A stretch of 64,000 nucleotides of DNA from Polyporus tsugae (Eukaryota; Basidiomycota; Agaricomycetes; Polyporales; Polyporaceae), in NCBI GenBank assembly GCA_024305745.1, contig JAHRBS010000002.1, positions 310,001-374,000 on the forward strand, in the 5' to 3' direction. Made by a program: the position numbers and the translations under genes. How positions within the stretch are numbered: position 1 is the first letter of the stretch; each line of letters opens with the position of its first letter. Below, piece after piece: positions 11,001 through 22,447 of the stretch. The notes under the pieces were generated by a model. It searched no databases. It saw nothing but the letters and a program-made list of their open reading frames with translations, and was not told the DNA's origin.

Positions 11001-12470
11001 ATGTCTCGCTTTGAAGTTCTCTCAATGGATGCCTTTGGGCCTGAGGAACCGCACACACCACCCGGCGGAGGAAACAATCTGCTTGAAACAGAAACAACCC
11101 CCTGGCCAACCTCACAACACCCCACACGCCCGCCATCACCAACACCAACCCTTGAACCTATACAGACTCCAACAAGCTGGACGTTTCAGGGTAAACCATA
11201 CAACACACTCACAGAGGCAGTCCGAGCATCTGGGACACACTACGAAATAGACACCGAGTACATCAACTGGATCCTAGCCGTAATGAACGATATGATCAGG
11301 CAAGACATCATAGGAGCTTACAACCAGTTAGGGAACAAAATGTACGAACACCAGAACTCAACCGCCGTCGACATCCACGAACTCCAAGCCCAGCAGAAAA
11401 GGTGTGTCACCCACACAAAGTTCCACGAAGCCATGGACGACCTGGAGTCCCGCTGTTGTGACTTGGAAATGGAGAATGATGCGCTCAAGGCCGAGAGGGA
11501 AGTCCTCAAAACGGAGATGGACGTCCTCAACACCAACACTATGATGCTCGTTGAGGCGATCAAGGAACTGAAAATGCAAGTTGCTTCCCTCATTGCTCAC
11601 CCAACCATGGCACCTATCCACACAGCCCCGGCAACCGTCCCATCGCACAACACCCACTGGCCTAGAATCGCGGACCCTCCCAAGTTTAAAGGCAAAACTC
11701 CGGATCTTATGGTGGAGCAATGGTTCCAGAAACTTGGCATTTGGTTCCGGTACCAGAACATCACGATGGACGACAACAAGATCACCACCGCTTTATTGTT
11801 TTTGGAAGGAGGAGCCCAGTTGTACATGGATGACTATGCCCAAAAAGCTGCAGACAACACCTACCTTGGCACCTGGACCAGTTTCATCGACCGGCTCAAG
11901 AGCGGATACCGGGAACTAGCACCAGAGAAGTCCGCTCAACAATCTTTGGAGGAACTGTGTGCTAAGTCCCACTCGTCCCTCACCTTGTTTGCGGAGAACT
12001 TCCGCCGTTTTGCCATCAAGTCTGGTTACTCTGACGTGGAGCTCATTCATCATATTGACGCTCAGTGCAAGGGTGATCTCCATACCACTATGATCACCCA
12101 CCACTCCTTGTCACCGTTTACAGTCCCCACGAAGTGGGAGAACTTCCTGGATTGGGTACTCGGGATCGAGATGGACTACCAAGAGAACAAGTACCACAAG
12201 GCTGCCTCCTCTTCAAGAGCTGCCAGAGATCCCGATGCCATGGACATCAATGCAATGCGCAAGCCGGAGAAGCTCTCCAAGGAACAAGAGGACTGGCTAG
12301 CCAAGAAGATGTGCTTCCGGTGCGGCAAACACCCTTACAAGTCTGGCACCAAGTGTCGCAACCCGGTATATAAGGGGTACTACGAGCTTCCCAACTTCAA
12401 AGGCAAGGGTGTTGCACCAACCAAGATACGGGCCATCGAGGAAGAAGCCAAGACCGAAGACCAGGACTGA
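11001..12470 (+). CDS. Retrotransposon Gag polyprotein
   Basis: 489 codons from the ATG at 11001; the frame also extends upstream from a TTG. Gag forms the cytoplasmic virus-like particle that packages element RNA. The central part (from about residue 220) has the Ty3/gypsy capsid pattern with MVEQWFQKLGIWF and TTALLFLEGGA. The C-terminus carries a modified zinc knuckle, CFRCGKHPYKSGTKC, with CX2C kept but the usual CX2CX4HX4C spacing altered. The stop at 12468-12470 is followed directly by an ATG, so pol may begin by reinitiation or from a separate frame. Confidence 0.9.
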   Translation: MSRFEVLSMDAFGPEEPHTPPGGGNNLLETETTPWPTSQHPTRPPSPTPTLEPIQTPTSWTFQGKPYNTLTEAVRASGTHYEIDTEYINWILAVMNDMIRQDIIGAYNQLGNKMYEHQNSTAVDIHELQAQQKRCVTHTKFHEAMDDLESRCCDLEMENDALKAEREVLKTEMDVLNTNTMMLVEAIKELKMQVASLIAHPTMAPIHTAPATVPSHNTHWPRIADPPKFKGKTPDLMVEQWFQKLGIWFRYQNITMDDNKITTALLFLEGGAQLYMDDYAQKAADNTYLGTWTSFIDRLKSGYRELAPEKSAQQSLEELCAKSHSSLTLFAENFRRFAIKSGYSDVELIHHIDAQCKGDLHTTMITHHSLSPFTVPTKWENFLDWVLGIEMDYQENKYHKAASSSRAARDPDAMDINAMRKPEKLSKEQEDWLAKKMCFRCGKHPYKSGTKCRNPVYKGYYELPNFKGKGVAPTKIRAIEEEAKTEDQD

Positions 12471-15400
12471 ATGGAGTTTGTTGTCAACGCACTCAAGGAG
12501 TTTGAACTCAGGAGCAAGCAAGAGCATCAGGAAACCACTGCACGGATCGTCGAGACCAATGAGCAGGATTTTCTCCAGCGGATGTAACGGGGACTGGCCG
12601 TAACATCCGATCCATATGTACTAGTAACGTAAACCACCTAGAGGAATCATTTGTACCTAAATTGAACTATGTATATCTCGCTTCATCACGCAGACAGCGA
12701 CAGTCACTCGATTTAAAACTCACCCTCAGGCGAGGAATACGTGAAATCCAGTCAGAAGGGCTCCTAGATTGTGGAGCCTATTCAAGTTTTGCACACTATC
12801 ATTTTGTTCAGGAACATGGCCTGGAATTACAATGCCTCTCACGAGAGATATGAGTGTTCAATGCCGATGCAACGGAGAACAAGAAGGGTCTGATCACGCA
12901 CTATGTCCGGTGTCTTGTCACAATCGACAACCGCACTAGTTGGCAGTCCTTTCTGGTCACAGATATAGGAAACTGGGATATCATTATCGGCATGACTTTC
13001 CTCCGGGAACACAACCCAGAAGTCGATTGGAAGACAGGTCAAGTAAAGTTTACACGCTGCCCGCACACCTGTCTACCCAGCCCAGTTTCAGTACAGGACG
13101 AAGAAATCCGGACAGTGGAGGAGCCCTGACTAGAGAAGTTTGCACGAGACATCTACAGTCAGCTAGACCGCGAGCCCTGGAACAGTGCCGAATAGTTTGT
13201 ACATTGGATGCAGTTTTCTGATGACTCTGATGTCCGCACTCTGCGAACACGGATTGAGGAGAAGAAGGAAGGAACACCAGTGCCAGGAAGCCAAGACAAG
13301 GACTACTAGTCTAATTATGTACCCACCCACTATCATCAGTACGGTGACGTGTTTTCCAAGACAGCTTCAGAGCGGATGCCAACTCGCAAGCCCTATGACC
13401 ACCCCATCGAGTTTGTGGAAGGAGCAACACTGCCAAAGCCAGCAAAGCTTTACTCACTCAACCCCCAGGAACGGAACTCCCTCAATGGATGGATCGATGA
13501 ACAGGAAGCTAAGGGATATATTCGAAGGTCAAAGAGCCCAGCTGCTGCTCCTGTATTCTTTGTCAAGAAAAAGGATGGCAGCCTGCGACTGGTACAGAAC
13601 TACTGCGCCCTCAATGCTGTCACCAAGAAGGACAAGTTCCCTATACCACGGATCCCGGACCTTATCGACTGTTTATCTCAGTCATCAATCTTCACCTTGC
13701 TGGACCTGAGGTGGGGGTACAATAATATTTGTATACGGAAAGGAGATGAAGAGAAGGCAGTGTTTATCACTCACCGTGGTCTGTACGAGCCAACAGTGAT
13801 GACTTTTGGTCTTTGCAATGCCCCAAGCACCTTCCAGGCTATGATGAATGAGATCCTCAAGGAGGAGATTGCTATGGGACACATGGTAGTTTACATCGAT
13901 GATATCCTCATCTTCACAGATGACCTCACACTTCACCGGCAACTCACGGAACGAGTACTCCAGAAACTACGGGCAAATGATCTCTTCATTAAGCCTGAGA
14001 AGTGCAAGTTTGAACAACAGTCGGTTGAATTCCTTGGGCTGATCATCTCGAAGGACTCCATCACAATGGACCCAGCCAAGGTTGAAGGTGTAAAGAACTG
14101 GCCGACACCTACCAAAGTCAAGCATGTACAGGCTTTCCTTGGCCTTGCCAACTTCTACCGACATTTCATCAAGGACTTCTCAAAGATAGCTCGCCCGCTC
14201 ACAGTTCTCACCTGCAAGGACGCACCTTGGCAGTGGGGAGAAGATCAAGAAAACACCTTCCAGAGCCTCAAGACTGCCTTCACCACTGCTCCGATCCTCC
14301 AAATCCCCAATGACACTGCACCTTTCTGCCTGGAAACAGACTCATCTGACTTCGCCACAGGGGCAGTACTGGAACAGTTGGGTGAAGATAAACTATGGCA
14401 CCCAGTAGTGTTTTACTCCAAGTCCTTGAATGAGCATGAATGCAACTATAAGATCTATGACAAGGAGTTACTGGCCATCATACGTGCTTTGGAGGAATAT
14501 CGCCACTACCTGGAGGGACACCCTGAGCCGGTTGAGATCTGGTTGGATCACCTTAACTTCACCTACTTCCAGCAGGCCCAGAAGCTCACTTGTCGCCAAG
14601 CTCGCTGGAGTTTATTCCTTTCCCGTTTCAACTTCAACCTACGACACTGACCCAGCAAGACAATGCTTTGTGCTGACCCTCTGTCCAGGAGGCCAGGTCA
14701 TGAGGAGGGGGTAAGCAGCGACAATGATGGTTGAACGCTGCTGAAGCCGGAGTTTTTTGCCATCAAAGCCATGCAAACCACCCACGCCTCTGAAGTTGAT
14801 GACAAGCAACTACTGGACAAGATCAAGAAGGCACTCGAAGATGACACAATGACCAAGGATTACAAGGCACTGCTCAATAGTGGCCCTCGGGAGTTTGGAA
14901 AACCACTGCAAGAATGGAACTTCGAGAACGGTCTCCTGCTCTACCAGGGAAAGGTCTATGTCCCAAAGGACCAGGAACTACGACTGGAGCTGCTCAAACT
15001 CCACCATGACACCACACTCGCTGGGCACCCTGGCCGATAGAAGATCCAGGAACTTATCAGCCGCAACTACTGGTGGCCTGGAATGTCAGTCGATGTCAAG
15101 AAGTATGTCAAGGGGTGCGATGCATGCCAACGTAACAAAGCCTCATGCAACCCTCCCTTTGGACTACTGCAGCCAAATGAAGTCCCAGCTGGGCCATGGG
15201 AGATCTGGAGCATCGACCTCATCACTCAACTTCCTGAGTCCTGTGACAGACACGGCAATGTTTACACGGCCATCGCAGTGGTGGTAGACCGGTTGACCAA
15301 GCGAGCCCACTTCTTTGCATGTGATGACCACTTCTCAGCCTCAGATGCGGTGGAGCTTGTCTATGAACACATACTCAAACATCATGGCCTACCCCAACAG

Positions 15401-16354
15401 ATCATTTCAGATCGAGGAACACAGTTTGCCAGTGCGCTCTTCAAGGAGTTTTGTGGAAAGCTGGGCATCCGAGCCTCTATGTCAACAGCCTATCACCCCC
15501 AAACTGATGGTCAGATGGAACAAGTCAACCAGTCATTGGAACAGTACCTACGGATCTTCACCAAACACTGCCCAGACGATTGGGCCTCCCTTCTATCCAC
15601 TGCGGAGTTTTCCTACAACAATGCCGCACACGAGTCTACCGGCTTATCACCCTTCTTTGTGGAATACGGATACCACCCCAAGATGGCCCCAGATGTACAG
15701 GGAGAACTAGGTTTCCCGACCCTCAAAGACATCTTCCAGTACCGAACGGAAGCCCGGGAACAGGCCCAAGCATCCCTAACCCTTGCTGCAGAACGGATGA
15801 AGTGGTACTACGACAAACACAAGAGTGAAGTACCATTCAAGGTTGGGGACAAAGTCCTACTCAAGGGAAGGGACCTCAGGATCAAACAGTCATCAGCAAA
15901 GTTATCCGCAAAGAACTATGGGCCCTACGAAATTGTCGACCAAGTTGGGCTGGTCGATTTCCATCTACAACTCCCAGCCACAAACAAGGTCCACCCTGTC
16001 TTCCATGCTTCCAAACTCATCCCCTACCACAAGGACGAGATTGGCAACCGTAACCTGTCGAAACCACCAGCCATAGAGGTGGAAGGACATGATGAGTTTG
16101 AGGTCAAAAAGATCCTCGACTCCAAGACCTACTACGGATATGTCTGATACCTTGTGAAATGGGTTGGATACGATATCAGCGAAGCCACTTGAGAACCAGT
16201 ACGGAATGTCAAGCACTGCAAAGAACTACTCAATGAATTCCACACCTCACACCCTGATGCTGTCCAACCAATATCCCTCACCAATCCACGGCCGGTACAA
16301 GCTCAGTTTAATCGTCAAGTTTGGTACGATCGCTTCGCTGGAGCTCAGCCTTGA
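12471..16354 (+). pseudogene. Retrotransposon Pol, interrupted by multiple stops
   Basis: In one general reading frame: a protease region with DCGAYSSF (12760-12850), reverse transcriptase with DLRWGYNN and YIDDILIF (13480-13930), RNase H (about 14280-14650), integrase zinc finger HHDTTLAGH/CDACQRNKASC (14990-15150), integrase core with DRGTQFAS (15180-15720), and a chromodomain with YLVKWVGYD (16080-16290). In-frame stops lie at 12851, 13127, 13193, 13307, 14648, 14732, 15038, 16145 and 16190. Several are TGA where family context expects Arg (CGA), and others replace Trp codons. The natural end appears to be the TGA at 16352, inside the polypurine tract. The region 12588-12750 is especially damaged. 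Confidence 0.92.
14701..14713 (+). other. Possible central polypurine tract
   Basis: Thirteen bases, TGAGGAGGGGGTA, are identical to the 3' polypurine tract region at 16352-16364. They lie between RNase H and integrase, where some retroelements have a second plus-strand primer. Confidence 0.35.
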
Positions 16355-16362
16355 GGAGGGGG
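16353..16362 (+). other. 3' polypurine tract
   Basis: GAGGAGGGGG ends three bases before the 3' LTR, the expected primer for plus-strand DNA synthesis. Confidence 0.8.
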
Positions 16363-16365
16363 TAG

Positions 16366-16783
16366 TGTCACGGTTTTTCGCGCCACATTTGGTACCACAG
16401 TCACAGCCACCAACCCTAACCCCAGGTTCACCCATTTCCGGACTCTAGCCTGGACACTGGTCATCATTATGTAATAGTACTTACCTCTTTGTTCTCCTTT
16501 TGGACTGGCTCACCTGCCATCAGTACCCAAGCCTGCCCTAAAGCCAGGTGGTCTGTGCACCTGTCATGTATAGTATATAAGGGCTGTGATGTGGGCTCAG
16601 AGACCTTAGATTCTGTCTCTTGTTCATTCCCCCATCATCTGTAGGCAGCTTAACAGCCCCTGCCATCCTCTGCCTTCTAGTCTAGGCCAATCTATCCTCT
16701 ACTTCTGTTGCCACCCTCTGTGTGTCTCCATCAGTGAGCCCCCCCTTTTGTTTGTTTTGTGGCACAGTCATTTGGCTGTGACA
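16366..16783 (+). repeat. 3' LTR
   Basis: 418 bp, the same length as the 5' LTR, differing by about five transitions, several at ancestral CpG sites. Confidence 0.97.
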
Positions 16784-16788
16784 CTCAT
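16784..16788. repeat. Target site duplication, right copy
   Basis: CTCAT, matching 9786-9790. Confidence 0.9.
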
Positions 16789-19512
16789 GTACCAATCAGA
16801 GGACGCAGCGGAGAAAGACGAGGGAGGGACAATGGTTGAAGGATAGGGTAAGGAGATAAAACACGCACTGGCACATTCTTGTCCGGCACCCCATTCCATC
16901 TCGAAAGGACGCTACACTCATGCCTCCACTTCGGGAAGCAGCCCCTTCGGATGCCGGCAGGGACGCGAAGTGTTGCTCTTGGCCGATCACTTCTGGGAGC
17001 CGGGCGTGGAATGTCTAGTCTAGGGTGCGCGAAGGAGGCATAAGTCAAAGTTGATAGGGAGCGGGGAGGTCGGCGCGAGGGAGACATACAGAAGGGCGAA
17101 CGGGATGATAGTGCACCTCTGGCAGGACCTTCCACAGCTCCTCCGCCAGTTCACTCATATTCAGCCTGGAGTCATCTCGATGATGTTGGGCAGCTCCGCG
17201 GATGGAGGGAAAGGAGGGACTGATTGGACACTTACGTGGTGATATCATGAGGATATAGGCCATTCATAGAGGAATGTGGACCTCGGTCTAGGCGTTGAGC
17301 TAGCGGTTATGGATTCAATACATGGAAATCCGTGTCTCCAACTTTGCGACGGTCAAGGTGAGCTGGCCCCCACATTAGGCCTGGAATTGATCTTGAAGTC
17401 CTTGGATTTTCGACTGAATGGAATCTGTAATAGTTGGATGTATCATGCATGAATGAACCATATCAGGCCAAGAGGGAAAAGATAGTTGTGCAGAGGCGGA
17501 GAATGCGGACAGAGCACGCGTCAGACTCGGGGCCCGACAGCCAGCCCCGCGAGTACTCACTGTGCGCCTCAAAGGTGGTGACCGGGCCGAGGTTGATGGG
17601 TGAAAAGCCGACTTCACCAGCCAAAATGGGGGTTTATTGGTGGGTGGTGATCATGGTGGTGATCCCACGAGACACCGCATTCCCGAAGAAAGTTGGTGAA
17701 TATTAGCGCGGGGTTTGGCACATGTTAGGAAGCTTGAACGCCAGAAGCTGTAAGGTTGCTTTTGCCTGCCCTAGACACCAGCGTCAATGCTGTCCGTGCC
17801 TCGTCGCGACCGTGCCGTCCTGCATAACAACAATGACCTCCGCCCTCTGCTAGGTTCCTTCCCTCCGCTCTCCCGCTTTTATCCCTTGTCTGACTGTTCT
17901 CCACATCTTGCTTCATTTTTTCTGGACTACCTGTAGCCTGGAGTCTTCAAGGGGACTGTCGTCTGCCCTCTGCAACGTGCGGGGCCCTGGCTACACGAGT
18001 TGACATTGTGTGCAAGTGGACGGCACGCAGCGTCAACTCATGTTGCGACCATACACATCAAGACCATCATACTTAGAACACTGTAAGGATCGCTCACAAC
18101 CAGCTATGTTGGCTGGGAAAAGGTGCGTACCCCTCCGCGACAATTTTTCTGGCATTTTTTTTTCGGTGAGTGGACATTTTGCATTCAGCCAAGACCAGTT
18201 TTCCGGATTCATACCCCCCCAAGCCCATTATGGACCAATGTCAGGTTCTATCTGCTTCCGCAACATCTGCATCCACGGTGAGTGCGCCATCTAGCTTGCC
18301 AAGGGGCGCCTCCACCCGGAGCTCTAGCGCAAGTATGACTGTGTCGAGGGCAAACACGAGGCCCTCAGGCAATGTGGGTCCCTCCTTCCCTCCCTTCATC
18401 CTATATCATGCTGATGACTAGGCACATTGCAAAATAATAGGACAGGCTGCAAGGGTCCTGCCTCGCGATTGTGACAACAGCGGCTGCACCTGCCGCACTC
18501 CCTGACTCATCTCTGATCTCGTCGTCCCGCAGCAGCAGCGTCCACGGCCACCACCAATATGGCAACGCCGGCTCAGTCCAGCTTTTGACCTTGCAGAGGT
18601 AAGTCCCAGGCTGCCTACTACAATGCAAACCCAGAGTGGAAGTGGAGGGCGATTCCGCACGAGCACGAGGAGGGTGGGTCTGATGGTAAATGTTATGACG
18701 TAAGGCCTCGTGTAGTACCGTGTTTCGATGTATTGTAAATAGCGATATATAATTTGGTTCATCTGTAAGTACAAGTATCGAGCAAAGGATGCCAGAATCT
18801 GGGTATAATGATAACACCGAAGAAACATGGGGAAACCTACCACCTCAGCGCTTTTTGCCATATGGTGAATCTCGAGAAAATCCGGCTGACTTTCAACTGA
18901 AATATCACCAGCGTGCAGGGCGGAAATCATCCAGCGCTCAAATGCCAAAACGGGTGACTACTTCTCAATCACATCGTGATTTTCCACCATTTCTGCATGG
19001 TGATTCATCTGTCACTTTTCACCCGGACTCAGGCGCACAGTGACTACTAGTACTTACTGTAGTCCGAGTCCGAGAGACGCCGCGGCAGTCACGGTGGTGA
19101 GTTGTGACTTGACGCGACCCGTCACCCATCACGGAACGCGTCCACGTGCAAATTTCCCACGCGCTGTATCTTTACCTCCGAGCCGTACTACTACGTCACG
19201 TATACTACTACTACTTACATGTACGTGCTCATATGCTTGCGTCCCCAAGTATCGCTCCTCTCCAGCTGGAAGCTCGCACACCGGTGTACGTTGATGCGCC
19301 AGCCAGGAGTGTCTGACGTCATAGCATACGAGAGTCCCGTTATGATGTCTCTCATCCCATATCGGGACGTCTTCTATTCGTCTCCCTCGCATATATCTTC
19401 CTCCTCTGGCCACCATAATGTTCAACTTCTTCCCCACCACTACAACCCAGTACGCTCGACGACTTTTCCCAACCCAGATCGTTTTGCCCTTTCCACACCG
19501 ACTTGTGTCAAC
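16789..19512. other. Intergenic, right of retrotransposon
   Basis: No complete gene is supported. Short minus-strand stretches around 17540-17630 (LGPVTTFEAH followed by a GTGAGT donor) and 17050-17260 read like isolated exons, but they cannot be joined into a model or assigned to a family. Confidence 0.4.
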
Positions 19513-20218
19513 ATGCTCTGCCGAACATTCATCCTCAGAGTTCCCGCTTCAACGTCTCGCACTGGTCCGCTCGTGACCTCCGCTATGCGCCTCGCCCACA
19601 CGCAAGCACTACGTCATCCGTCCCTCTTGGCTCATCCGTGCCCGTCGCCCCGCGCACACTCTCATCCCCACCAGGCTCGGTCCTCGTCGCAAGTCCTCCG
19701 CTCGCACGCCTCGTTCTCGATCACGGCGCAGCGTAGGGTGGACGAGCTACCGAAGGAGTACATCCAGGCGATACAACAGGAGCTGCTGCATCTGATGCAT
19801 GAGAGACCGGAGATTCTGAGCGCCGTGAAGGAGTTCATGCAGATTGCGACAAATAACGGTGCGTTGGTGTCGTTTTTCCTTGGTCGTGTCTTAATGACCG
19901 TGTGTTACGGCGTGCATCATGCATGTCTATGTACGACATCCAGGAATCGACTTTCCCGCAGGAGTCATGCCGACTCGGAACTACATGACCTTTATCAGAA
20001 TCACCACGCAGAAGGATTTCAGCCAGAGCGAGATGAAGATGTGCCTGGCATTCATAAACGTGGGCATTGACATTTCAATCGAGGTCCTTCGGGATCGGTC
20101 TGTGTTACGAATCGGAGTCTTTCAAACCTAACTAACTAACAAACCACTGCCTCGGTCTCTACAGGAGACGGCGGTATCGTTAATGGAGATGCAGCATCTT
20201 GTCAAGGACTTGGAGTAA
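19513..20218 (+). CDS. Small hypothetical protein, probably mitochondrial
   Basis: Exons 19513-19858, 19962-20059 and 20165-20218 join to 165 codons. The first 40-60 residues are rich in Arg, Ser and Ala and nearly free of acidic residues (MLCRTFILRVPASTS...), as in a mitochondrial presequence. The mature part is helical: QELLHLMHERPEILSAVKEF, then DFSQSEMKMCLAF and METQ-like helices ending MQHLVKDLE. I do not recognise the family. The stop codon lies inside a perfect GTAAGT donor (20215-20220), so a further exon is possible. Confidence 0.55.
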
Positions 20219-20778
20219 GTTGCAGAGAGTATTTAAAATCCATTGGTACCGGTTTTGTAGCATGACTAATAGTTGTATTCGTTTCGAACTGTATATTGTA
20301 TCATGGATCTCCCGAAAGAGCCTCGACGTTGGTCACATATGCGTTTCCCGATGCACGATGTCGGCCTTCCTGATACCTGAAACTTGCCGTGGCATTGTCC
20401 TCCTAGCCTAGGAGATGATGAGCCGACGGCAACCTTGAGCCTGTGTATGCTGCTAGTAAATTGCCAGCAGAAAGTCATGCAGTTGTCAAGTTGGTACCGC
20501 AGTACTAGTGAGGAGCAGGCGGTGGGATGTCCTGAACTTACCCCAGATGTCTTGTTTTGTTTGCATCGTAGAGCGCACACACCGCCATAAAGGACTTATT
20601 GGGGCTCTTGAACATTTGGACACGAGAAAAGTACAGGTACACGACGAAGGAGAGTGTGCGCAGAAACCGGAAGGTCGTTGCACCATATGTGCAACGACCA
20701 CCTGGCACCGCGATCACTGGACATACCGAGCGAGTCCGCGAGACAATTTAACCTGACCTTGAAGCGACAAAACACGTT
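20219..20778. other. Intergenic, convergent
   Basis: It lies between the small plus-strand gene and the 3' end of KPVIYL copy 2. No exon is supported unless the preceding gene continues after a GTAAGT donor. Confidence 0.4.
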
Positions 20779-22079
20779 CTACAGGACCTCCACACCACCC
20801 CACTCCAGCACTCGGAACACGCTGGCATCCCAAGCCGCCGGCCTCACACCGACGACCTCCACCCAGTCGACCTTCCCGACGCGCTCGCTCGCCGCGGCCC
20901 ACAGACCCGCCTCCTCCGCGGCGACTCCACGGAATAGCATGAACACGCGAGTCACGATATCCGGGCTCGGCGCCACGTCCAGCGCTGCGGCGCGCTCGTA
21001 CGCACGCTGAGGGAGGAAGCGAAGCGCCACGTACGGCTTCTTCGAGAGCGCGGGAAGCCAGTAGGTGATGAAGTCGTTGCGCGCGGCGGTATGGAGACTG
21101 AGCGCCTCGAGTGCGCGATCGAGGTACGGGAGGAGCTGGCCGTAGGGGAGGATGACGGCGGTGGGCGAGTCGGGGGTGAGGGACGGGTACGCGGGATCGA
21201 AGTGCTCGCCGTCCGAGTCGTCGCGAAGGTCGTCCTGGTCGAGACTCGGAGGCGGGCTCGAAGGAGGACTCGGCGGGACGGCGCCGGCGTGGTTGGTGAT
21301 CGATATCGCTTCCCAGAACAGGTACGAGAGCTCCAGTCCTGTGCCGCGTTCGACGAGTGTACCGTCGGGCTTGGCTGAGACGGACCAGGAGACCTGCTGT
21401 CCGCCGCGGTCGAGAGCCTTTGTCTCTTTCAGCGGGTAGATGTGGGTGAAGTTCCATTGCGGGACGAGGCTGACGGAAACGGTCGCATCGGATAGCGTGG
21501 AAGGAGGGAGAAGGTAGATGACTGGCTTCCCGCCCCTGTATGATTTTGCCGGGCGGGTCCTAGAGGTACCGGTGCTGTTAAAACCACGCCCTGGATGACA
21601 GGATTAGAAGACTCCTGCCATTCGGTTGAACATCACTTACGCTGTCCTTCGTCCCCCTCTATACGCCGATCGCAGTAAATGAACCCGGTCTTGAGCTAGC
21701 GTACTCGGGGAGATCAGACTCACCATACGCAGTCTCATCTCCAGAGTCACGGCTGCCTTCCCGAGGGATTCTGAGTAAGGTGACGACAGCTCCGGGGGGA
21801 AGGTGTCCGAGCGAGTCGTCGGTGATCTCGCATGTCATCCCGTCCACATATCCCATCAGCACTAAATCCGCCCCCACTGGTCCGAGACGGAAGTAGGCGC
21901 ATGCTTTCGCTTTGATGTCCTGAACGAAAACGATCAGCCATCGATTCAGAGTACTGTATATCATCTTGAGGTGGCTTGTGTCCCCGGCGCACCTGAACAC
22001 TGGTCCGACTGAAAGCTACCGTGCGAGACTGCCACTTGATCGCTATGGGCACGGCGGGGGTGGAGTTTGGCTGTCCCAT
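20779..22079 (-). CDS. KPVIYL-family protein, copy 2
   Basis: Exons 22079-21993, 21919-21724, 21695-21641 and 21574-20779 join to 377 codons. It is a paralogue of the 7989-9344 gene. The N-terminal domain (about residues 10-85) reads IAIKWQSRTVAF ... DIKAKACAYFRLG ... LPPGAVVTLLR, a pattern like a ubiquitin-type fold with the first intron at the same place as copy 1. The linker is different: RG- and RT-rich rather than polyproline. The C-terminal domain starts GGKPVIYLLPP and holds WSVSAKPDG, LSYLFWEA, NDFITYWLPALSKKPY and FRVLEWGGVEVL. It has one more intron than copy 1. The function is unknown; conservation in both copies shows that the C-terminal domain is constrained. Confidence 0.85.
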
Positions 22080-22447
22080 CGAGAGGCAAGTTCTACGGCA
22101 CAAGGACTCAAAGGAGGGTCGAGCAACTAGCAGTGGAGGGATGGTCGAGACCGTTAAGTGTGCCCTCTGGCAGCTGTCTATAATAAGGTTTGTCAAGGTG
22201 CGACGGTAGAAGAAGCATGATGGAAGCATCCCAATGACGCTGACGTTGATCCTCAATACGTACCTCCATCCCAGCGGTATGCCCACAGACAAGAAGCGCA
22301 TGCCACAAAGGTTGAAGGGAACGAGACGAGTGGAGGTGGCAATAACAGCTCATAGGTTCGGACCGTCAAATTTTCAGAGAGGACGAAATAAAGAACGGGT
22401 CAAAGACAATGCTGATTTCCCCCAAACGCCACGAGGCAAAGAAGTGT
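22080..22447. other. Intergenic between KPVIYL copy 2 and the upstream gene
   Basis: It presumably holds the promoter of copy 2. No exon is seen. Confidence 0.45.

Larger units (their letters stand above)
9791..16783 (+). mobile_element. Ty3/gypsy LTR retrotransposon (Tf1/sushi-like chromovirus), defective
   Basis: A 6,993-bp element with 418-bp LTRs (TGTCA...TGACA), a 5-bp target duplication CTCAT, a 5' primer-binding region, gag, and pol in the order protease, reverse transcriptase, RNase H, integrase, chromodomain. That order defines Ty3/gypsy, and the chromodomain after integrase defines the chromovirus branch. Gag is open, but pol carries at least nine stops, so the copy cannot be autonomous. 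The LTRs differ at only about five positions, all transitions, so insertion is fairly recent. It lies about 440 bases upstream of KPVIYL copy 1, transcribed away from that gene. Confidence 0.97.

Noticed and set aside
16785..17263. Minus-strand frames right of the retrotransposon, considered as an F-box gene fragment
   Set aside because: One helix-like stretch (MSELAEELWKVLPEV) but no F-box pattern, and stops in the frames needed to join the pieces.
20714..21457. Long minus-strand frame overlapping KPVIYL copy 2
   Set aside because: Arg-rich out-of-frame shadow of the real exon at 20779-21574, which carries all conserved motifs.
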